The notes beneath the pieces were generated by a model. It was not told where the DNA came from and did no database searches. It worked only from the letters and a program-made list of their open reading frames with translations. This document shows, one piece after another, positions 40,183-47,992 of a stretch of 47,992 nt of DNA. The translations under genes were made by a program, and so were the position numbers. This stretch comes from JACOXT01 sp964372855 (GTDB lineage Bacteria > Patescibacteriota > Microgenomatia > Levybacterales > UBA12049), in assembly GCA_964372855.1 (NCBI GenBank), contig CAYJRY010000004.1, positions 1 through 47,992 on the forward strand, written 5' to 3'. How positions within the stretch are numbered: position 1 is the stretch's first letter; every line of letters begins with the position of its first letter.

Positions 40183-41541
40183 CTACTTCCTACTTACTTC
40201 ATAATAATAAGGGAAGAAAAGAAATGATGCTGGGGGGTCGGCAAGAAGATATTTTTCAAAATCAGCATAAATTAATTTTCTTTTTTCAATATTAAGTTCT
40301 TTTCGTCCGTCTTCAAGAATCTTATCTATTCTTAAATTCGAATAATGTGTTATATTGTTAAGTTGACTTGAATGCCAAAGTGCATACTGGTCAGGATCCA
40401 AAGGCACATTGAACTCTCCTAAAAATACTTGAAAAACCTCTGGCACTTTATCTACCAGCTGAAGCTTTACATCGATACCTAATTTTTCCCAAATCTTGGC
40501 GATTTGTCTTGCGGTTGGCTCATACTTTCTGAGAGATTGTAATTTAAGTGCTATTTTAGAACTATCAGTTGCAGTATTTGATCTGTCTATTAAGACTTTA
40601 GCATGTTCTAAATCCTGCACATAATTTTTCCTACTATGTTCTGATGCGAATGAAAAATAAGGAAGAGGACTTGGATTTCTTTTCCCCTGATCAAAAGTCT
40701 CAGGCATACTATGGTTTAGCGCCTCTCTAAGCGTTTTATTTGAAAGTGTTTTATCTTTTGTATTATAGAAAACTGTAGCTAGTAATTTGGTATTTGTTTT
40801 TTTCTCTATTTTGGTATTCTTAAAAGTCTCAAAAGTAGTATCTTTGTATCTAATATCCGCAAGACCAACGATCTTAGAAACCTCTCCAAGTACAAATGCA
40901 GTTTTTAATGCAGACTGTGTTGGATATGACATTTGATAAATAAGGGCTTTTTTGTGTTTATCAGAATAAAGTTCGATTGACTCAACAAAATTACCATTAA
41001 GATTTATTCTTTTGACTTTGTATTCTCCCAACCCAGCAAAACCTTTTTTAAAAATAGGACGACTTACTGTTACTAAGAAAGGTGAATATATGTCCTTGAG
41101 ATTAAAAACAATTGTATATTTATCTGGTTTTATAACATTTACCTCGGAAAAATCATAGTTAATATGATCAGTTGTAAATTCAGTTCCATCTAAGAAATAT
41201 ATGCCTTTTTTCAAATAAAAAGCATAACCTTTTCCGTTTGGCGCTATTTTCCATTTCTCAGCAAGGTCAGGCTTAACTGTTCCGTCAATTTTTGTATAAG
41301 TCAGACCGCGTGACAAATTCCTAAGAATTTCATCTGGCAGGCTGTCCAATGTGTATAGTCCAAGCATTCCAATAGTCTCTTTCTCAACAAAAGGAAAACG
41401 CGCTATAAAGCTACCCATCACAAACTTAAGCCCAAAAAAGATCACAAGACCTATTGCGAAAAAATATATTATATTTTTCCACCATCTTTTTATATACGCT
41501 TTCAAAAGCCAAAAGATGAGTCTTCTTCTTAAAATTAACAT
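40183..41541 (-). CDS. Oligopeptide-type ABC substrate-binding protein, membrane-anchored
   Basis: This protein (452 residues from the ATG at 41541) has an N-terminal membrane helix after a basic stretch (IIYFFAIGLVIFFGLKFVMG) and a family 5 extracellular solute-binding fold: LSRGLTYTKIDGTVKPDLAE, W-x-I-x-x-x-G-x-x-Y-x-F-x-L (WKIAPNGKGYAFYLKKGIYF), and a C-terminal KRKLIYADFEKYLLADPP. No permease or ATPase gene is beside it, so the substrate and the transporter are unknown. An upstream in-frame start would overlap secG by 38 bases, so the ATG at 41541, 10 bases after the secG stop, is preferred. Confidence 0.85.
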   Translation of the reverse strand: MLILRRRLIFWLLKAYIKRWWKNIIYFFAIGLVIFFGLKFVMGSFIARFPFVEKETIGMLGLYTLDSLPDEILRNLSRGLTYTKIDGTVKPDLAEKWKIAPNGKGYAFYLKKGIYFLDGTEFTTDHINYDFSEVNVIKPDKYTIVFNLKDIYSPFLVTVSRPIFKKGFAGLGEYKVKRINLNGNFVESIELYSDKHKKALIYQMSYPTQSALKTAFVLGEVSKIVGLADIRYKDTTFETFKNTKIEKKTNTKLLATVFYNTKDKTLSNKTLREALNHSMPETFDQGKRNPSPLPYFSFASEHSRKNYVQDLEHAKVLIDRSNTATDSSKIALKLQSLRKYEPTARQIAKIWEKLGIDVKLQLVDKVPEVFQVFLGEFNVPLDPDQYALWHSSQLNNITHYSNLRIDKILEDGRKELNIEKRKLIYADFEKYLLADPPASFLFFPYYYEVSRK

Positions 41542-41551
41542 AATAAATTCG

Positions 41552-41764
41552 TTATTGAGGAATAAGAAGAATAACTGATAAAACTGCAAATAATGCTGTT
41601 AGTACAACTGTCGCAAAAACAAGTAATTTATCAATGCTTTGTTTGCTTCTGTAAAACTCTCCCATCCCTCCAAATGAAGAAGACAACCCCTGTCCTTGCA
41701 TCTGAAGAAGGATTACGATTATAAGTAATATAGCGACTATTGTCGCTACTATATTAAAAATCAT
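41552..41764 (-). CDS. secG: Protein translocase subunit SecG
   Basis: This 70-residue protein has two membrane helices around the conserved loop LLQMQGQGLSSSFGGMGEFY. SecG assists SecYE in protein export. TATAAT on the complement (41771-41776) is 6 bases before the ATG and overlaps the yvcK stop, so it may have a leaderless transcript of its own within the yvcK-secG unit. Confidence 0.95.
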   Translation of the reverse strand: MIFNIVATIVAILLIIVILLQMQGQGLSSSFGGMGEFYRSKQSIDKLLVFATVVLTALFAVLSVILLIPQ

Positions 41765-41771
41765 AAGTCAA

Positions 41772-42731
41772 TTATATATTTCCTACAATCGCTTTTGCAA
41801 GTTTTATTGGATCATGATAAAGAGGAAATTTCTCATCTACCAAATCCGCTTTTATGATCTTAGTACCATTTACATTGTCAACCGAATCAAAATGTACATA
41901 TTTGTAATAAAACCTTGATGGAATTACTGGCTTAAAATTGCTGTTTACAATGATTTTGTCAAAAGGAAAAACATTGATGTGTCTCTCTACTGCTTTTATA
42001 TAGTCATTTAAACTATAGCCTTTTGTTTCAAATGGTTTATTAGTAATATTGACAACAAAAATCTTTTGAGCATGATGGTTTTTTAAAAGTGCTTCTTTTA
42101 CTCCTGGCACTATTAAGACAGGCAAAATTGTTGTATATAAATCCCCAGGACCAACGATTATAATATCTGCATCTTTTAGGCTTTTTTCAAATGTAGGGTT
42201 TATTTCTGCATCATTTGGACTGAAAAAGATTTTTTCTAAAATCCTTTTTCCTTTATATTTTCCCAAATCTATTGTCTCTTCCCTGTGAATTATTTTTCCT
42301 TCGATCGTTCTTGCAGATATGGAAACAGCTTTAATGGTTGCTGGTAGAAAAATACCAGGAATATCAAAGGTTTTTTTGAAAAGTTCTATTGCTTTCTCAA
42401 AATCTCCTGTTATATTGTGCATAGCTGTCAAAATCAGATTTCCAAGCTTTTGTCCACCAAGATCACGATCTTTTCCATATCTATCCCCTTTAAACCTATA
42501 AGTCAAAAGCCTTGCGAGGTCTAAATCATTATTTTTTATGAGTGCAGACATGCATGAAACCAAATCGCCTGGCGGTGGCATTTTATAAAGCCTTCTTAGT
42601 CTTCCTGAGGAACCACCATCATCAGCCATCGACACAACAACAGTTATATTCGAAAAAAAACTTTTAAGGCCTCTGATTAAATTCACGGTGCCAATTCCCC
42701 CCCCAAGGCAAACTATTTTTCCATCAACCAT
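41772..42731 (-). CDS. yvcK: YvcK/GlmR family UDP-sugar-binding regulator
   Basis: This 319-residue protein has the CofD-like fold of YvcK: VCLGGGIGTVNLIRGLK, VVSMADDGGSSGRLR, PPPGDLVSCMSAL, and GPGDLYTTILPVLIVPG. YvcK/GlmR binds UDP-GlcNAc and tunes carbon flow into cell-wall precursors in Bacillus and relatives. Its first 19 bases overlap the holin-like gene, so both are coupled. The carbon-flow role fits the nearby sugar-phosphate genes of the window, though they are 27 kb away. Confidence 0.93.
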   Translation of the reverse strand: MVDGKIVCLGGGIGTVNLIRGLKSFFSNITVVVSMADDGGSSGRLRRLYKMPPPGDLVSCMSALIKNNDLDLARLLTYRFKGDRYGKDRDLGGQKLGNLILTAMHNITGDFEKAIELFKKTFDIPGIFLPATIKAVSISARTIEGKIIHREETIDLGKYKGKRILEKIFFSPNDAEINPTFEKSLKDADIIIVGPGDLYTTILPVLIVPGVKEALLKNHHAQKIFVVNITNKPFETKGYSLNDYIKAVERHINVFPFDKIIVNSNFKPVIPSRFYYKYVHFDSVDNVNGTKIIKADLVDEKFPLYHDPIKLAKAIVGNI

Positions 42732-43117
42732 CTTAAACCTCCAACTATAGAAGTTATAACAACTGACGCAACTATAAATGCAAAAAAATCGTTGAAATTT
42801 ATTTTTGGAATAACAAAGCCAGCAAAAGTAAACCCTTCAAAAATAAATCTTTTAACAGTTACATTTGTTACAATAACTGTAAGTAAGTATAAGATTATAG
42901 CATTTATTAAATAAGAAAATATACCCAGAGTTGCGATATGAAGCGGGAAGGTAATAATACTGAGTATTGGTTTCACAATAATAAATAGAATTGATAAGAC
43001 TAATCCAGCCAAAATATATGTTGTGAATCCGCCTGTTACTTTTACCCCGTTTAATATTTGGCTGGTCAAAAAAAGGGCAAATGAATAAAAAGCAACGCTT
43101 CTTAATATCGATCTCAT
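42713..43117 (-). CDS. Four-helix membrane protein (phage holin 4_2 / YvlD-like)
   Basis: This 134-residue protein has four hydrophobic helices and the family pattern SILRSVAFYSFALFLTSQIL, ILAGLVLSILFIIVKPIL and SYLINAIILYLLTVIV. Members of this PF04020-type family are chromosomal membrane proteins of unknown function despite the holin name. It is not a sign of prophage here. It is the first gene of the unit with yvcK, secG and the substrate-binding protein. Confidence 0.88.
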   Translation of the reverse strand: MRSILRSVAFYSFALFLTSQILNGVKVTGGFTTYILAGLVLSILFIIVKPILSIITFPLHIATLGIFSYLINAIILYLLTVIVTNVTVKRFIFEGFTFAGFVIPKINFNDFFAFIVASVVITSIVGGLRWLMEK

Positions 43118-43175
43118 GGATTGTTTAGGGCTGTTTAGATGCTACCAAAAGCCCACCCCGTATGTCAATTTTATT

Positions 43176-43206
43176 TGCAAGGCGAGGCCTTATGAAGCTA
43201 AAAATC
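43176..43206 (+). repeat. REP-like palindrome at the 3' end of the RAYT
   Basis: GCAAGGCGAGGCCTTATGAA with AGCTAAAAAT after it, matching the copy in the PIG-V-like gene at 25 of 29 positions. It overlaps the stop codon of the transposase. The 3' arm of the palindrome is damaged (TTAT for TTGC). Confidence 0.8.
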
Positions 43207-43857
43207 CTCTAGGGTTAATTCTTTTGGCAAATTCTCTACTTCAGATTCTTCTACAAAACTTTTGTAGGATAAAGTAGGATTTTTTTTAGAAAAGTAAGAC
43301 AGGATCTCATCGGTATTAATCCACAACGTTTTTTTCTTCCCCAAATATTCCAAATAGGAAGATGGTTGTAAAGATGTAGCTTGTTTATGTATATAACGAG
43401 ATAAATGGATAAAGTGAGCTTCTGAAGAAATTAATACAGCTTTATATACTCCTTGGTATAAAGAACCAACTCTTTTATATTTTCGGTTAAAATACATTGT
43501 ATATCTTGTTCCGAGAGAATTCATAAACCTATCAATAGTCGTTGCGCTTTTTTGTTTTAAAAATAAATGAAAATGATTAGTCATAAGACAATACGCAAGC
43601 AATCTAAGTTCTTGATTAAAATTGTTCATACGAAGAGCTTTGAGGATCTTATCCTTTTGTATGTAAGAAATATCAGAAGAGAATAGTTGCTTATAAAGTA
43701 ATTTTTCATCTTTTGGAAGTAAATATTCTTTCAAATATGACAAGAAGACCGAGTAATCTTGTTTATCCAAAAAAATCGATCGCTTTTCAACCCCACGATT
43801 ATAAACATGATAATATCCCTCTTCAATATACGATTTCCGAGAGTTTTTCGCAGGCAT
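43198..43857 (-). CDS. REP-associated tyrosine transposase (RAYT, Y1 HUH family)
   Basis: This 219-residue protein has the IS200-like Y1 fold: EEGYYHVYNRGVEKRSIF at the N terminus, the HUH motif MTNHFHLFLK (His95, His97), and the catalytic tyrosine region MNSLGTRYTMYFNRKY (Tyr119 or Tyr122) followed by GSLYQGVYKA. RAYTs cut and join single-stranded DNA at REP palindromes and are usually single-copy domesticated genes rather than active insertion sequences. Inverted palindromes lie on both sides (43176-43206 and 43886-43913), and a further copy lies in the PIG-V-like gene. Confidence 0.92.
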   Translation of the reverse strand: MPAKNSRKSYIEEGYYHVYNRGVEKRSIFLDKQDYSVFLSYLKEYLLPKDEKLLYKQLFSSDISYIQKDKILKALRMNNFNQELRLLAYCLMTNHFHLFLKQKSATTIDRFMNSLGTRYTMYFNRKYKRVGSLYQGVYKAVLISSEAHFIHLSRYIHKQATSLQPSSYLEYLGKKKTLWINTDEILSYFSKKNPTLSYKSFVEESEVENLPKELTLEDF

Positions 43858-43885
43858 GAATTAAATATATATTCTTCTTGTTATA

Positions 43886-43913
43886 TTTGCAAGGCCTCGC
43901 CTTGGAGAGGAAG
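43886..43913 (-). repeat. REP-like palindrome upstream of the RAYT
   Basis: The 25 bases 43886-43910 are an exact reverse complement of 19719-19743. It lies 29 bases before the transposase ATG, inverted relative to the copy at the gene's 3' end, giving the REP-RAYT-inverted REP layout. Confidence 0.85.
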
Positions 43914-44024
43914 ACTTTCATCTTACTTTTTCTGTTGGATAAATGCTCATTTTTCTGTCAAACCATGTATGAATATTTTGATCTCTTGCAAGTAGAAATC
44001 AATAAATGTATAGTATTGTCTTGT

Positions 44025-45182
44025 ATGAATACCATAATCTGCCCCAATTGTGGTAGAGAACTATCCGAGGCTTTCAAAGAAAAACTTGAGGATGAGATAA
44101 TAAAAAAAGAGCGGGAAAAACACAAATCTGAAATTGATACTTTAAAAAAAGAGATCTTGGAAAATGAGACAAAAAAACTCCACAAAAAGTTTGAGCTACA
44201 AGTAAAACTTTTCAAAGAAGAAGCACTAGATAAAGAAGAAAGAATAAAATCCCTTATTGAACAAATAACTTCTCTCTCACGTGATTTGAGAGAATCTAAA
44301 AGAGAAAAAGATGAAATTAGACTAGAAATGCAAAAGAAATTGAGTCTTGAAGAAGAAAAAATAAGAACAGATGTTCTTAAAAGAGCTGAGGAGGAAAATA
44401 GGCTAAAGTTATTGGAAAAAGATAAACAACTTCAAGACGCATTGAAAGAAGCTCAAATACTGAAAAACAAACTTTCTCAAGGGTCACAGCAAACTCAAGG
44501 CGAGGCATTTGAGCTTGATTTTGAAAAAAGATTAAGAGCTGAGTTTCCAAATGACAAAATTTCAGAAGTTTTAAAAGGCATGAAAGGAGCAGACCTTATG
44601 CAGGAGGTATGGGATAGAAACGGCAACAAATGCGGTCTTATTTTGTGGGAGCTTAAAAATACAAAAACTTGGAATGAACATTGGATTGAAAAATTAAAAA
44701 ACGATCAACGGGGCGTCAAAGCTGATTACGCGGTTATTGTCTCTCAAGCCCTTCCAATTGGTATAGACACAGCAAAATATCATAAAAATGTTTGGATATC
44801 GAAGCAAAATTTTGTAATTGGGCTTGCATGTGCTCTACGAATGAATCTTATTCAAATTGCAATGGCAAAAAGAGCATCAGAAGGAAGAAGAGAAAAAACA
44901 GACTTACTCTATGCATATTTATCAGGAACAGAGTTTAGGCTTCGAGTTGAAGCAATTATTGAAGCATTTTCAAATATGCAGGGAGAGATCGAGAAAGAAA
45001 AACGATACTTTGCCAATAAGTGGGCTAGAGACGAAAAAAACATTCGCATAGTTATTGATAATACTTATGGTATGCATGGAGATTTAAAAGGAATTGTAGG
45101 TAATACTTTGCCTCAAATAAAGGGCCTCTCTGATTCACAAGACGACCAAATACCACTTGACAAAAAGATAAAATATATTTAG
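44025..45182 (+). CDS. DUF2130 family protein
   Basis: From the ATG at 44025 this is a 385-residue protein with an N-terminal zinc-finger-like CPNCGREL, a long charged coiled coil (about 20-155), and the DUF2130 globular domain: GEAFELDFEKRLRAEFP, KGADLMQEVWDRNGNKCG, LWELKNTKTWNEHWIEKL, a restriction-endonuclease-like pattern. A nuclease role is a family-level idea only. Starts further upstream would add an unrelated Cys/Phe-rich stretch covering the palindrome, so I reject them. TATAGT (44009-44014) lies 10 bases before the ATG. Confidence 0.9.
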   Translation: MNTIICPNCGRELSEAFKEKLEDEIIKKEREKHKSEIDTLKKEILENETKKLHKKFELQVKLFKEEALDKEERIKSLIEQITSLSRDLRESKREKDEIRLEMQKKLSLEEEKIRTDVLKRAEEENRLKLLEKDKQLQDALKEAQILKNKLSQGSQQTQGEAFELDFEKRLRAEFPNDKISEVLKGMKGADLMQEVWDRNGNKCGLILWELKNTKTWNEHWIEKLKNDQRGVKADYAVIVSQALPIGIDTAKYHKNVWISKQNFVIGLACALRMNLIQIAMAKRASEGRREKTDLLYAYLSGTEFRLRVEAIIEAFSNMQGEIEKEKRYFANKWARDEKNIRIVIDNTYGMHGDLKGIVGNTLPQIKGLSDSQDDQIPLDKKIKYI

Positions 45183-45191
45183 TATAAAATT

Positions 45192-45827
45192 ATGAAGGTA
45201 AAATTGATTGCCCTTATAATTTTGTCGGCCTTCTTAATAGCTCCTATATCTTCAATAGCCCAGACGGCTACATCTACACCAACACAAAGAAATACACTAA
45301 AAGAAACTATGTCTGATCTTAAAAATATACGAAAAGACACTGTCTCGCAAGCAAATGAGGCAACAAAAGATAAAATTCAAGAGCTTAAAAGCAAATTTAA
45401 AGAGCGTTTAGCATTAATAAAAGATGAACAAAAAAGAATTGTGACTGAAAGAATAGATGCAAACATTGCTAACTTAAATAAAAAACATACCGATAGATTT
45501 AATCAAGTTCTGAATAATCTTCAAATGCTTCTTGATGAGCTTGAGAAAGAAGTTAAAGATGCAAAAACAATTCTACTTGTTAAGGAAGCTCAGGAGAAAA
45601 TTGATGTTGCGAAATCCTCAGTTGATGCACAGGCGGAAGAGATTTATACTATTGAAATTACAACAGATTTAGCTTTGCGCAAAAACGTAGGGTTAACTAT
45701 AAGTGAATTTAGAAAAGATTTAGTCTCAGTTTTCAAGCTTGTAGTTGATGCAAAACAAGCAGTTCTAAACCTAAAGGGAGAAAATGTTATGATGAAAAAA
45801 GAAGCAACTAGCTCAGCTAATCTATAA
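45192..45827 (+). CDS. Exported coiled-coil protein
   Basis: This 211-residue protein has a signal peptide (residues 4-23, ending SIAQ) and is then almost all helical and Lys/Glu-rich (RKDTVSQANEATKDKIQELK, then IDANIANLNKKHTDRFNQ). Similar exported coiled-coil proteins are frequent in CPR genomes; function unknown. It is 9 bases after DUF2130 and 6 before the next gene, so one operon. A TATATT box 12 bases before the ATG could also serve. Confidence 0.8.
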   Translation: MKVKLIALIILSAFLIAPISSIAQTATSTPTQRNTLKETMSDLKNIRKDTVSQANEATKDKIQELKSKFKERLALIKDEQKRIVTERIDANIANLNKKHTDRFNQVLNNLQMLLDELEKEVKDAKTILLVKEAQEKIDVAKSSVDAQAEEIYTIEITTDLALRKNVGLTISEFRKDLVSVFKLVVDAKQAVLNLKGENVMMKKEATSSANL

Positions 45828-45833
45828 AATTCT

Positions 45834-46235
45834 ATGGACAATAATCAGCAACAGTTATCAAATAACCCTCCCATCCAGCCTGTTCAAGGCACTGTTTCTC
45901 CTCCTCAGCCTACGCCCCCAACTCCTCCTATTGCGCCAACTGTTGAACAGAAGGGGGTACAATATCAAAGTCCTGATTTGGGTCATGGAAACGGCAGCAA
46001 AACTACACTTCTTTTGCTTATTTTATTGATCTTGGTTATTGGTATGGCTGCATACTTAATTTTTCTTAATACTACAACAAATACTTCCCAAACAGCTTCT
46101 GTTAACACAAATCTTTCACCTTCCCCAACCAACACACCTACCCCAACGCCAACACCACAACCAGAAAATGACCTTGAGCTTGAAGATCCAGAGTTAGACT
46201 TACAAAGCTTAGATAGCTCTGCCTCAGAACTCTAA
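45834..46235 (+). CDS. Single-pass membrane protein with Pro-rich ends
   Basis: This 133-residue protein has a Gln/Pro-rich N-terminal part (PPQPTPPTPPIAPT), one membrane helix (residues 60-79, LLLLILLILVIGMAAYLIFL) and a Thr/Pro-rich outer stalk (SPSPTNTPTPTPTPQ) ending in acidic residues. No enzyme domain. It probably displays or tethers something at the surface. The stop overlaps the ATG of the methyltransferase gene (TAATG). Confidence 0.75.
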   Translation: MDNNQQQLSNNPPIQPVQGTVSPPQPTPPTPPIAPTVEQKGVQYQSPDLGHGNGSKTTLLLLILLILVIGMAAYLIFLNTTTNTSQTASVNTNLSPSPTNTPTPTPTPQPENDLELEDPELDLQSLDSSASEL

Positions 46236-46990
46236 TGTCTATACAAAAGACTTCATGGGGGAAAGTGGCAAATTGGTATGACAATCTACTGGAAAATAAA
46301 GACTCATACCAAAAAAACTTAATACTTCCCAATATACTAAGATTACTTAATATTAAAAAAGGAGAAGTTATTCTTGATTTGGCTTGCGGACAGGGATTTT
46401 TTTGTCGTGAATTTGCAGCTTTTGGAGCAAAAGTAATTGGAGTTGACATATCTTCAGAACTAATTGATATTGCGAAAAAACGCCTTAGTAATTCAGAAAT
46501 TAGATATTATGTTGGTTCTGCTGACAATATTCCTTTCATCAAAGACCAAACTATCGACAAAACCACAATTATCCTGTCTCTTCAAAATATTGATAACATA
46601 AATGGAGTTATTAAGGAATGTGCTCGAGTACTAAAACTAAAAGGAATATTATATTTAGTTCTTAACCATCCCGCATTTCGAATTCCTAAGAGGAGTTCAT
46701 GGGGATTTGATGAGAGAAAAAATATTCAATTTCGAAGAATCGATGGATATTTAATCGAATCAAAAGAAAAAATCCAAATGCACCCAGGGATAAACCCTTG
46801 GGAAAAAACTATTTCTTTTCATAGGCCTTTGCAGTTATATTTTAAAATTCTTGCTAACAATGGATTTAGTGTAACGCGATTAGAAGAGTGGATTTCTCCC
46901 AAAAAAAGCATGGTTGGACCAAGAAAATTTGCTGAAGATACAGCTCGCCGCGAATTCCCCCTGTTTTTGTATTTAGAATGCAGAAAATGA
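46235..46990 (+). CDS. Class I SAM-dependent methyltransferase
   Basis: This 251-residue protein has the Rossmann methyltransferase motifs: VILDLACGQGFFCREFAAFG (motif I), VIGVDISSELIDIAKKRL (motif II), SADNIPF, and KLKGILYLVLNHPAFRIPK. It resembles ubiquinone/menaquinone-type or general small-molecule methyltransferases, but the substrate cannot be told. The ATG overlaps the preceding stop by one base, so it is coupled to the membrane protein gene. It ends the DUF2130 operon. Confidence 0.9.
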   Translation: MSIQKTSWGKVANWYDNLLENKDSYQKNLILPNILRLLNIKKGEVILDLACGQGFFCREFAAFGAKVIGVDISSELIDIAKKRLSNSEIRYYVGSADNIPFIKDQTIDKTTIILSLQNIDNINGVIKECARVLKLKGILYLVLNHPAFRIPKRSSWGFDERKNIQFRRIDGYLIESKEKIQMHPGINPWEKTISFHRPLQLYFKILANNGFSVTRLEEWISPKKSMVGPRKFAEDTARREFPLFLYLECRK

Positions 46991-47082
46991 GTCTCAAATT
47001 CCCACATTGTCAAAGCTTTCCCGATCCGATATCTGAATCCTATTTACTATTTACTAACTCATACGACCTTTGAAGTCAAAAA

Positions 47083-47992
47083 TTAATATATCTCAAACTT
47101 CTCAAGGAGTTTTTTGTTACCTTCAATTTGGTATTTTAGAAGATCCAAATATATTCCTTCACGTTGTGCAAGTTCTTTGGGATTACCAATATCAACAATT
47201 TTTCCTTTCTCCAGAACAATAATTTTATCGACATTTTGAATTGTAGAAAATCTATGCGCAATTATTATTACCAATTTATTTTTCATCAAATTTGACAATG
47301 CCATTTGTACTTCATTCTCAGATTGAGCATCCAAGTAAGATGTTGCTTCATCAAGAATAAGAATTGGCGCGTTTTTAAGAATAGCTCGGGCTATCTGAAT
47401 TCTTTGCTTCTGTCCGCCTGACAATCTAACACCACGCTCTCCTACTTCTGAATCCAGTCCATGTTTTAGCCTCATAACAAAATCATACGCATTTGCTAAC
47501 TTAAGAGCATTTATAATTTCTATATCTTTAGTCAGACTTCCATAGGAAACATTTTCCCTAATAGTTGATGAAAATAGTTCATTTTCCTGAAAAACCAAAG
47601 ATATATTATTTCTTATAAATTTGTGATCCAATTCTTTATATTTTTTGCCATTAAGAAAAATATCACCAATGCTTGGTGTATAAAATTTTAGAATTAAATT
47701 CGCAATTGTTGTTTTTCCAGCTCCACTATGGCCAACTAGAGCTATTTTTTCATAGTTTGAAATCTCAAATGATACATTTTTTAGCACATCTTCTGTTGTT
47801 TCGTAATGAAAACTTACATTCTCAAATCTAATTGAGGGATTTTCTATTCTTTTTTTATCTATGTCTTTTGTAGAGTCTTCAGTTGAGGAAAGCGCAAGTA
47901 TTTCAACAGCCTCTTTTGACCCTGCTTCGGCCCTTTGTATTTGGGTAAGAATAAAAGACATTGCAACAAGAGGAAGTCTTGCTTGGTTGACA
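47083..47992 (-). CDS. ABC exporter, permease-ATPase fusion (5' part outside window)
   Basis: The reading frame stays open to the window edge, so the Met at 47961 is internal. The visible part starts with the end of the membrane domain (ARLPLVAMSFILTQIQRAEAGS) and continues with a complete ATPase domain: Walker A GHSGAGKTT, Q loop FQENELF, signature LSGGQKQRIQIARA, Walker B ILILDEATSYLD and the switch His (IIIAHRFS). It is an MsbA/exporter-type half transporter, whose substrate (lipid, peptide or drug) is unknown. It is convergent with the methyltransferase gene. Confidence 0.93.
   Translation of the reverse strand, partial: VNQARLPLVAMSFILTQIQRAEAGSKEAVEILALSSTEDSTKDIDKKRIENPSIRFENVSFHYETTEDVLKNVSFEISNYEKIALVGHSGAGKTTIANLILKFYTPSIGDIFLNGKKYKELDHKFIRNNISLVFQENELFSSTIRENVSYGSLTKDIEIINALKLANAYDFVMRLKHGLDSEVGERGVRLSGGQKQRIQIARAILKNAPILILDEATSYLDAQSENEVQMALSNLMKNKLVIIIAHRFSTIQNVDKIIVLEKGKIVDIGNPKELAQREGIYLDLLKYQIEGNKKLLEKFEIY

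Noticed and set aside
42713..43117. Prophage because of a holin-like protein
   Set aside because: The family is a chromosomal membrane protein family; no other phage gene is near, and it is coupled to yvcK.
43878..44024. N-terminal extension of DUF2130 over the REP-like copy
   Set aside because: It would encode an atypical Cys/Phe-rich stretch; the family starts with the CPNCG segment just after the ATG at 44025.
44499..44513. CAAGGCGAGGC inside DUF2130 as another REP-like copy
   Set aside because: Only the left half of the core matches, the palindrome is not completed, and it encodes the conserved family motif QGEAFELDFE.

Overview
The window looks like a compact, AT-rich bacterial chromosome of the Patescibacteria/CPR type, probably Microgenomates-like. 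The assignment is inferred from style: trimmed housekeeping proteins (UvrC without a C-terminal helix-hairpin-helix, RsmI and GpmA shorter than usual), many genes with no Shine-Dalgarno but a -10 box directly before the start codon, many lineage-specific secreted proteins and few transporters. TGA acts as a stop (for example at the end of the SGNH hydrolase gene), so the TGA=Gly code of Gracilibacteria/SR1 is not in use. There are three tRNAs (partial Gly-CCC, Lys-TTT, Glu-TTC), no rRNA, no CRISPR array and no prophage.

Layout. 1-5.5 kb: end of a tRNA-Gly, a small HTH protein, an MGMT-like repair protein and a 1387-residue protein of unknown function. 5.6-8 kb: pyrG-rplS-yraN. 8-12 kb: uvrB divergent from lexA-rsmI, with a candidate operator between them. 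12-17 kb: a minus-strand operon (RNase H-like DUF458, zinc peptidase, holA, phosphoglucomutase/phosphomannomutase, a PEP-synthase-like protein lacking the catalytic His, gpmA). 17-21.9 kb: secreted glycoside hydrolase, SGNH hydrolase, a PIG-V-like glycosyltransferase and a matrixin-type metalloprotease with a coiled-coil insert. 21.9-31.3 kb: an accessory, stress-like region with an ABM-like protein, a decayed second copy of the protease/ABM pair, two KGG-motif proteins (one only 54 aa), an MscS-like membrane protein, a soluble histidine kinase and receiver, DUF4352 and DUF2292 proteins, and two large Asn-rich repeat proteins. 31.3-35.7 kb: an attenuator-like leader with a 24-codon peptide, an unknown gene, efp and uvrA. 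35.7-43.1 kb: unknown genes, a transglutaminase-like protein overlapping uvrC, a LuxR-type regulator, an oligopeptide-binding protein, secG, yvcK and a four-helix membrane protein. 43.2-43.9 kb: a RAYT-type transposase flanked by inverted copies of a short palindrome, with a further copy inside the PIG-V-like gene 24 kb away. 44-48 kb: DUF2130, two exported/membrane proteins, a methyltransferase and the 3' end of an ABC exporter.

How the parts fit. UvrA, UvrB, UvrC, LexA and the MGMT-like protein form a DNA-repair complement. The strongest candidates for undescribed biology are (1) the neighbouring repeat proteins at 27.9-31.3 kb, built from units of about 90-100 residues and possibly forming a surface fibre; (2) the leader at 31.3-31.5 kb, where a promoter, a start codon at the expected transcript start, an Ile-rich 24-residue peptide and mutually exclusive hairpins line up as a transcription attenuator; (3) the RAYT with its palindromes; and (4) a split in translation signals: a handful of mostly stress or cell-surface genes carry near-perfect Shine-Dalgarno sequences, while many housekeeping genes look leaderless.
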